From positions 1 to 40,583 of the forward strand of contig JAJEET010000146.1 in NCBI GenBank assembly GCA_022820835.1: a DNA stretch of 40,583 nucleotides, in the 5' to 3' direction. The DNA comes from Candidatus Poribacteria bacterium (GTDB taxonomy: Bacteria; Poribacteria; WGA-4E; WGA-3G). This document shows positions 17,217 to 23,900 of the stretch, piece after piece. The translations under genes and the position numbers were made by a program. Below the pieces are notes generated by a model that did no database searches, had not been told where the DNA came from, and saw only the letters and a program-made list of their open reading frames with translations. The number at the start of each line of letters is the position of its first letter. The stretch's first letter is position 1.

Positions 17217-19166
17217 TCAATGATTGCTGTTTTTAGTCCTTTCCGACGTTGACACAAGTTTCCCCGTCGGATCGACACTCCGAGAAGCCTCGCTTGTGCC
17301 GTATACGTCAATCATTGTAAGGTGTCCAAAAACAGCACTAATGCCCCCAAAGATATAGATATTCTCATTTATCACCTCAGCCCTATGTACACACCTGCCA
17401 ATCGGCATATCTGGTTCTTGTGTCCAACGGTCAGTTTCAGGATCGTAAACTTCAACTGTTGAGAGATACTTGAACTCATCATTGTCTCGAAAACCACCGC
17501 CTATTACGTAAATTTTTCCGTTGATTACACTTGCCGTGTGCCCTGCTTTCGGGGCAGGCATTTCAGTTATTTCTGTCCACTGATTGTTCTTTGGATCAAA
17601 CACTTCAACACTGGAAAGAAAGGGACCTGGATGATTTGGAATCTGGGGCCATCCCATCCCGCCCATCACATAAATTTTTCCATTCACAATACTCACTGAC
17701 GCGCCACCCCGAGCATGATTCATACTTTTCGCTTCTGTCCACGTATCCGTGGCTGTATCATAGATGTCCACGCTATCTAAGCGCCACTGTTTCCTGTTGG
17801 CTGCCACGCCACCAATGATATAGATCTTCCCATCCACGATACAGGTACTGTTACTACTCCTCGGCACCGGCATGTCCGCTTTCTGTGTCCATGTGTCGGT
17901 GCCTGGATCATACATTTCTATAGTTGGGAGAAGTCTAACACTGTTCACCCAACCGCCACCACGCTGAATCTTCTTTGTCTCTGCTCCACCAATGGCATAA
18001 ATTTTCCCATCCACAACCAAGGTAGCCACGCCAGTTCGCGCCGTCGGCATATCTGCCTTCCGTTCCCATGTATCTGTTTTAGGGTCGTACATTTCTACCG
18101 TTGCAATGGAAGTGTCACCAAACTTGTCAACTTCGCCGCCTATTGTGAATACTTTTCCGTCCGCAACACACGTCCCAAAGTTAAACCGGGCCGTTGGCAT
18201 GTCTGTCCTCGGTATCCACTGTTTGGCAGCATTTTCCAGGGCAACCGATACCGAGCTTACATTAGAAACTTGGGTGCCCGCACGGCTGGTTTTATTCGGG
18301 TTGGTATCCCGTCCGACCTGATTTCGCGCAGCGGGTTTCGCTACTGTATCAAGGATAATAGGTGCCTCAACGATTTCGATCGTCGGTTCAGATTGTGCTT
18401 CAAAGCTATACGGTTTCTGGAAACGGGTGAGGTATTGATTGCTCGCACCGAGGAGTAAGGCAACCAAAACCGCAGCTGTCCCGAAAGCCATCCATGGGAG
18501 GAACGGTTTAGCGGCAGGAGACGGTGTCGGTTTCAGGTCAGCGACTTGTCGCATGACGTTCTCGCCTAAACTCGCCGGTATTTGCACGCCACTGAAAACT
18601 TCTTGGATCATTAGTTCCTCGTCCTCTTGCAAACGCTTTCGTCCGCGACGCAGTCTGCTTTTAATTGTATCCACAGACACGCCTAAGAATTTCCCGATCT
18701 CCTTGGTCGTCATTTCGCCGAGGTAGTAGAGTGTAACCACGGTGCGTTCACTCTCTGGGAGTTTTGCGAGCAGTTTTTTGACGAGTTCACGGTGTCGTTC
18801 GGTGTGTTCTACTTCTCGCTGTTGCGATACGTGATGTGTATAAGAGGCTCTCTCGGTTTCTTCCACAGGTGTGTCCTCCAGCGATTGCGTTGTGAGTCTT
18901 CTCTTTCGGCTCCAATCAATGCAGAGCCGATCTGCGATGACATACAACCATCCGGCAAACTGATTGTGATTCTTGAGCGTTGAGAGTTTTTTGTATGCTT
19001 GAAGGAAGGTGTCTTGGGTGATATCTTCAGCAGTGTGAAAATCCCCGATTTTTCGCCATACGAGCGCGTGCACGCTTTTCTGGTATCTTTGGAGTAAGAC
19101 ACCAAATGCCGTATCGTCACCCGCTAAGGTCCTCTGAATCAGTTGTACATCGTCTTCTCTTTCCAC
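17217..19166 (-). CDS. ECF sigma factor fused through a membrane helix to a Kelch beta-propeller
   Basis: I start at the GTG at 19166 because AGGAGGG lies six bases before it; an ATG eight codons earlier lacks such a site. The 649-aa product has sigma-70 region 2 (about 5-92: DDTAFGVLLQRYQ, AEDITQDTFLQAY, NQFAGWLYVIADRLCIDW), region 4 (about 130-180: LPESERTVVTLYYLGEMTTKEIGKFLGVSVDTIKSRL), one membrane helix (about 223-241), a linker and six Kelch repeats (about 315-630), each with the G-K-x-Y-x-x-G-G and D-P-x-T-x-x-W pattern. The sigma part would be cytoplasmic and the propeller outside. No separate anti-sigma gene is adjacent. A sensor-tethered sigma factor is the likely role; release by proteolysis is speculation. 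Confidence 0.88.
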   Translation of the reverse strand: MEREDDVQLIQRTLAGDDTAFGVLLQRYQKSVHALVWRKIGDFHTAEDITQDTFLQAYKKLSTLKNHNQFAGWLYVIADRLCIDWSRKRRLTTQSLEDTPVEETERASYTHHVSQQREVEHTERHRELVKKLLAKLPESERTVVTLYYLGEMTTKEIGKFLGVSVDTIKSRLRRGRKRLQEDEELMIQEVFSGVQIPASLGENVMRQVADLKPTPSPAAKPFLPWMAFGTAAVLVALLLGASNQYLTRFQKPYSFEAQSEPTIEIVEAPIILDTVAKPAARNQVGRDTNPNKTSRAGTQVSNVSSVSVALENAAKQWIPRTDMPTARFNFGTCVADGKVFTIGGEVDKFGDTSIATVEMYDPKTDTWERKADMPTARTGVATLVVDGKIYAIGGAETKKIQRGGGWVNSVRLLPTIEMYDPGTDTWTQKADMPVPRSSNSTCIVDGKIYIIGGVAANRKQWRLDSVDIYDTATDTWTEAKSMNHARGGASVSIVNGKIYVMGGMGWPQIPNHPGPFLSSVEVFDPKNNQWTEITEMPAPKAGHTASVINGKIYVIGGGFRDNDEFKYLSTVEVYDPETDRWTQEPDMPIGRCVHRAEVINENIYIFGGISAVFGHLTMIDVYGTSEASRSVDPTGKLVSTSERTKNSNH

Positions 19167-19403
19167 GCGATTCCCTCCTGATGGAAACATTACGTTTTAC
19201 GCCCTCTATAATTAAAGACGAATTTTAATCCTGAAAAGGTGCAACACGCGAAAAAAATCGTGAACAATTTGGTGAACATTTGTGTCTGTTAAGTTTTTCA
19301 GCGGTTCCGCTGGGGCGATGGAGAAGTGGTTGAAAGGGAGGGCCCCCACGCGTTACTGGAAAGGAGGCATAGTGCTTATTTTTTTATCGACCTCTGTTGC
19401 GTT

Positions 19404-20600
19404 TTAAATCCATCCTGCTAAGATGAGATGGCGGAGCTCCAGTAATAAACTGGGTTGGTGTCTTAGTAATGTTTGGAAAATCTTTGCCATTGTTATCTGT
19501 TCGCTGGGGATTTTAGAGAGCGTTTCTGTATACTTATCAAGTGTATCGTCACTAAATTTGATGATACCATCTCGGATGCGACAGATATTTTTAAAGTGTT
19601 TACCGAATTCGCTATTCCAACGTTTTGTATATGCCGCGAGGACTTTTTCGGAGACATCGCCCGTGCGAATACCCTCGACTGCGGCTTCGGCAGCGAATTT
19701 TCCCGAATACATAGCGTTAGCGATGCCACCGCCAGACATCGGATCGCTGTGATGTGCGGCATCACCTACGATTAAGATACCATCTCCGACAAGTTGTGGT
19801 AAGCTTTCCGCGACTGGAACTGCGCCACAGACTAACCCTAAAATTTTGCCTTTCGGAAACTTCCGTTTGACGAACTCGTTGAGATAATCAATCGCGAGTT
19901 TGCCCCCTTTGCCTGAAATAGCACCGCCGATACCGACACCGACGTTGGCAATGTCATCGCCTTTTGGAAATACCCAGACGTAACCCCGCGGTGCGATCTC
20001 GCGTCCGAAATAGAAGTCACAGTAGTCGGTTCCGATATCGATATTTGAGATAAGATATTGTGCGCATATCCCTACATCTCGCAGTCGGTGGGTGGTGTCA
20101 ATACCTGCCCACCGTGCAACTTGGGATTCAACGCCATCTGCTGCAATGACGGTCTTTGTTTTACAGGTGTAGTCGCGTCCTGAATGTCGGAACACGACAC
20201 CGTTCACAGTCCCGTCATCAGCGGTAGTGACACCGGTGGCGCGGGCTTTAACGACTACCTCGGCACCTGCGGTAGCTGCCATCTCTGTAATGGCTCGGTC
20301 AAACACCTTGCGTTCCAGAACGTAGGCGATCCCTGGGTGATGGAATGTCACGAAAGTTTCGTTTGGCGAAAAGAAGCGCGCGCCGTGTACATCGTGTGAC
20401 ACCCAAGCTGCGTCTGGTTGAATAAAGTCGCACAGAGCCTCTGTGCTGATTGCCTCTGCTCAGCGGACGGGTGTCCCGATTTCTTGTCGTTTTTCTAATA
20501 GGAGCACCCGCAACCCGTTTTCAGCGGCAACCTTTGCAGCGATGGAACCCCCTGGGCCCGCGCCGACAACAATGACATCGTATTCCGAGTGTAGTCGCAT
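19404..20600 (-). CDS. Geranylgeranyl reductase family flavoprotein, candidate selenoprotein (Sec47)
   Basis: Read through one in-frame TGA (20462-20460), the gene gives 398 residues, the normal length of geranylgeranyl reductases, which saturate isoprenoid chains using FAD. Before the TGA: a Rossmann motif GAGPGGS (13-19) and GTPVR. After it: AEAIS. Archaeal homologues read P-V-R-C-G-E-G here, so the TGA replaces the conserved Cys. Later landmarks are intact: [10 protein letters not shown] (203-212) and GDAAHHSDP (about 279-287). An AGAGG site precedes the ATG at 20600. A hairpin right after the TGA fits bacterial SECIS rules, and selA is at 1980. Without Sec, translation from the GTG at 20402 would lack the FAD-binding end. 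The lipid or quinone substrate is unknown. Confidence 0.85.
20430..20446 (-). promoter_or_regulatory. SECIS-like hairpin
   Basis: On the minus strand GCACAGA pairs perfectly with TCTGTGC around a GGC loop. The loop starts 20 nt after the TGA at 20462-20460. Bacterial SECIS elements, as generally described, have a short stem with an apical loop 16-37 nt after the UGA and a G among the first two loop bases; all three conditions hold. SelB would bind this loop. Confidence 0.7.
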
Positions 20601-20627
20601 CCATACCTCTTTCTGCAGCGTCGTTAA

Positions 20628-20846
20628 TCAGAAAAGTCCTCTGTCGGGGTGATCGAAAGCGTAAATCTTTCCATTTCGCTCCATAGAGAGGACACCGATC
20701 GGGCATCCTTTGACGCATTTCATACAATCCGTGCACTTAGGCTGATCTATTTTCAGGTGTGTGTCTATTAAGTCAATAATGTTTTCGGGACAGACAGCGA
20801 CGCATGCGCCGCAATAGACACAGAGTTCTTCGTTAATATGTATCAT
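20628..20846 (-). CDS. Ferredoxin with two [4Fe-4S] motifs, 72 aa
   Basis: The protein has two classical cluster motifs, CVYCGACVAVCP (residues 9-20) and CTDCMKCVKGCP (about 38-49), each C-x2-C-x2-C-x3-C-P. It is cytoplasmic and transfers low-potential electrons. The stop is 27 bp before the reductase ATG, so the two form a transcription unit. In methanogens a ferredoxin next to geranylgeranyl reductase is the known reductant, so this is the probable electron donor here. Its TGA is a normal stop: the protein is complete and no hairpin follows. The ribosome site (AGAGAG) is weak, and a MITE begins only 21 bp upstream, so its promoter may come from that element. Confidence 0.92.
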   Translation of the reverse strand: MIHINEELCVYCGACVAVCPENIIDLIDTHLKIDQPKCTDCMKCVKGCPIGVLSMERNGKIYAFDHPDRGLF

Positions 20847-20867
20847 GTACGGTCTCTCTTTGTTATG

Positions 20868-20969
20868 TAGTAGATCCCGTAATTACCTTTACAATGGCGG
20901 GGATACAAACCCTGCCTGTAGTAGGGATGTTGTCTATCTAAAGTGTAAATATATTTCCAAACGCTACTA
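20868..20969. mobile_element. 102-bp MITE related to the IS630-family element at 40447
   Basis: The left end (20868-20893) matches the outer end of the IS630-type element at 40447-40472 at 22 of 26 bases. The right end, reverse-complemented, matches it at 18 of 26. Both ends begin TAGTAG and finish TTTACA. No coding capacity lies between them; the interior holds a palindrome (20896-20915) of the dispersed family. It lies between the ferredoxin start and the end of uvrA, and contributes the uvrA stop codon. Confidence 0.65.
20896..20925. repeat. Dispersed palindrome inside the MITE
   Basis: GGCGGGG pairs with CCCTGCC (one mismatch) and is followed by TGTAGTAGGG. This is the same arrangement as 37791-37822: a GGCGRGG stem followed by TGNAGTAG. 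Confidence 0.5.
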
Positions 20970-23900
20970 TAATACCTCGCGTAAGAAGCGTGCGGTGTGG
21001 GATTCTTGGACTTTTGCGACATCTTCTGGTGTGCCCATTGCGACGACTTCTCCGCCGTTTTTGCTGCCTTCCGGTCCTAAGTCGATGAGCCAATCTGCGG
21101 ATTTGATAATGTCGATGTTGTGTTCCACGGCGATGATTGTGTTGCCTGCATCGACGAGACGGTTCAACACCTTGAGCAGTTTCTGGATGTCGTCAAAATG
21201 GAGTCCGGTCGTCGGTTCATCCATGATATAGAGCGTTGAACCGGTTGTACGCCGTGCTAACTCTTTCGCGAGCTTGACGCGCTGCGCCTCACCACCAGAG
21301 AGCGTCGGTGCCGATTGTCCGAGTTGGATATAGCCGAGTCCGACATCTGCTAACATCTGGAGCGTCCGACGGATACGCGAGTGATCGCTGAAAAATTCGA
21401 GTGCCTCATCTACCGTCATATCCAAAACCTCAGCGATATTCTTATCGTTATATCGGATTTCGAGAGTCTCCTGACTATAGCCGGTGCCATTACACGCTTC
21501 ACACGGCATCCAGACATCCGGTAAGAAATGCATTTCGACGCGATTGAAACGGTGTCCTTCACAGACATGGCACTGTCCAGAAGCGAGGTTGAAACTGAAC
21601 ATCCCGATACCGAAGCCCCGCATCTTTGCGTCGTTTTGCTCAGCGAAGAGTTCTCGGATTTTCGTGAACAGATCGGTGTAGGTTGCCGGATTGGAGCGCG
21701 GTGTTTCCCCGATTGCCTTCTGGTCAACATTGATGAGACGTTTGATATGACTGACACCACGGATGCTTCGATACTCCGGTGTTCCATAATCGTTGGGCAC
21801 GGGTTCACGCTCTCTATCGCTTAGATAATGGGTATAGAGGCGGTCTCTGGCATTGTCGGCTTTGATAGTGTTCCTGCTTTCGAGTGCTGGTTTTAGGGTG
21901 CCTTCAACGAGCGAACTCTTTCCGCATCCGGATACACCGGTTACACAGGTAAGCGTTCCGATCGGGAACTTAACATCGATATCCTTGAGGTTGTTCGTTT
22001 TTGCGCCGTATAACGCGAGTTGTTTTCCTGTGCCTTCGCGTCGAGTCTTGGGAACAGGAATTTCTACTTCATTAGAGAGATACGCCTGCGTCAGTGATTT
22101 GACGGACGTTTTTTCTGTATCAGTGGGTTTGTGCGTAAAGGTTTCCGGTGCGCCGGTTGCGATGACCTCACCGCCGCTTTTGCCTGCGTTAGGGCCGAAG
22201 TCGATGACGTGATCCGCCGCTAATATTGTATCGCGATCGTGTTCAACGACGAGGACACTATTGCCGATATCTCGGAGTTCCTTAAGTGCGGAAATGAGGC
22301 GTTCTTGGTCGCGTGGGTGTAATCCGATACTCGGTTCGTCAAGGATGTAAGTTACACCTGTAAGACCGCTGCCGAGTTGGCTCGCGAGTTGAATCCTACG
22401 CATTTCGCCACCGGAGAGCGTCGGTGCCCCGCGATCCAGCGCGAGGTAGCCGAGACCGATGTTTTCTAAGAACTGCAACCGTATCTGAATTTGATGAAGG
22501 ACTTCGGCTTCAAATTCAGGCGAGGTATGAACATGGAGTGCAGGATGCGTTGCTCTGGAGGTAGACACGCCTTTCGCCGCAGTGAGATCGTCTTTACCGT
22601 TTCGGGAGCCGTCATTGATTTCGGTTTCAATCTGTTTCAGACGTGTGTTAAGGAATTCGATGGTTTCGGTAATAGACATCTCCATCAATTCGGAGATGGT
22701 TGTGTCCTCAAACATGACGTAGCTGGGAAACGGTTTCAACCGTGTGCCGTGACAGCTGGGACATCGATCGTGTGGAGGGTGTACATTCATCCCACGTCCG
22801 TCACAAGTAACACATGCGCCGACTTTGTTGTTAAAGGAGAAATGGCGTGGTGTGAGTTGTCCGAAATTGTTGCCACAGGAAGCGCACATCGCGTGTTCGC
22901 TGAAGAAGTTTTTAACGGGTGTCTCATGTGCTGTTTTTTTCGTTCTCTGTTGTTTAGATCGGTTCGTTCTTGTGGCTGTGCGAGTCGAAGCGAGGGTCTC
23001 TTGGATGAGTACAAACCCGCCGCTTTGAACGAGTGCCAACTCAACTGCCTCTGTAAACCGGCTCTTTTCTTCGTCAACCAGTTCGACGCGATCAATGACA
23101 ATAAAGATTTCGTGTCGAATGGTTTTACTCAGTCTGGGTACTTCATCAAGTCGGTGGATTTCGTTATCAATCTGGACGCGTGCGAAGCCTGCTCTTTGCA
23201 ACCGGTTGAAAACATCGGCGTAATCTTCGTTACCTTTCAACCCGTAGGCGGATTCGCTGGCGTTAATGTCAATAATTTTACCCCGGACTGCACCTTCCTC
23301 AGCATCTGGAAGTAGCATAAAGTTTGTAAGCGGTGCGAGGACATCGACTCGCTTTTCAGCGTATAGTTCAAAGACCTTCTCTGCAATTTCTTCTGCGCTC
23401 TGTGGTCGGACCTCTATAAGGCAATCCGGACAGTAGGGTTTGCCCCATCTGGCATAAAGTGTTCGGAGTCCGTCGTGGATTTCAGTGATTGTTGCGACCG
23501 TTGAGCGCGGGTTTTGACCTGCGTTTGCATGCGAAATAGCGATTGCGGGTGAAAGTCCTTCAATTTTCGAGACCTTCGGTTTCTCCATTTGCCCTATAAA
23601 CTGCCGTGCGTAAGTGCTAAGCGTCTCAATATACCGTCGCTGTCCTTCGGCGTAGATTGTGTCAAGTGCGAGTGATGTTTTTCCTGAACCGCTGACCCCC
23701 GTCAACGCCGTCATTTTACGATGTGGGATGTCGATATCGACATTCTTGAGATTATTTTCTGTGGCGCCTTGCACGGCGATTGCCGTCCGGGTCTCCTGTT
23801 GCTGTGCGAAGACATCTGCGCCCTCGGTAGATAAGACTGGCGGCTTCATGAGCCGTCGCTTCGCGTCCCTCCAGATGTCAAAATCGCCGCGAAGTGCTTG

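Noticed and set aside
19404..20600. The in-frame TGA as a sign of a general alternative genetic code (TGA = Trp or Gly).
   Set aside because: Several complete genes here end in TGA (selA, the helicase, the XRE/ImmA regulator, the 13420 LamG gene) and TGG is used for Trp throughout.
20600..20846. Ferredoxin and reductase are in the same frame, separated by the ferredoxin's TGA, which could suggest a fusion by a second Sec or read-through.
   Set aside because: The ferredoxin is complete, no SECIS-like hairpin follows its TGA, and a ribosome site and ATG precede the reductase. Frame agreement has a one-in-three chance.
22491..23315. Long open frames on the plus strand across uvrA (for example 274 codons).
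   Set aside because: They are antisense shadows of the well-supported UvrA coding sequence and have cysteine- and phenylalanine-rich, non-protein-like composition.
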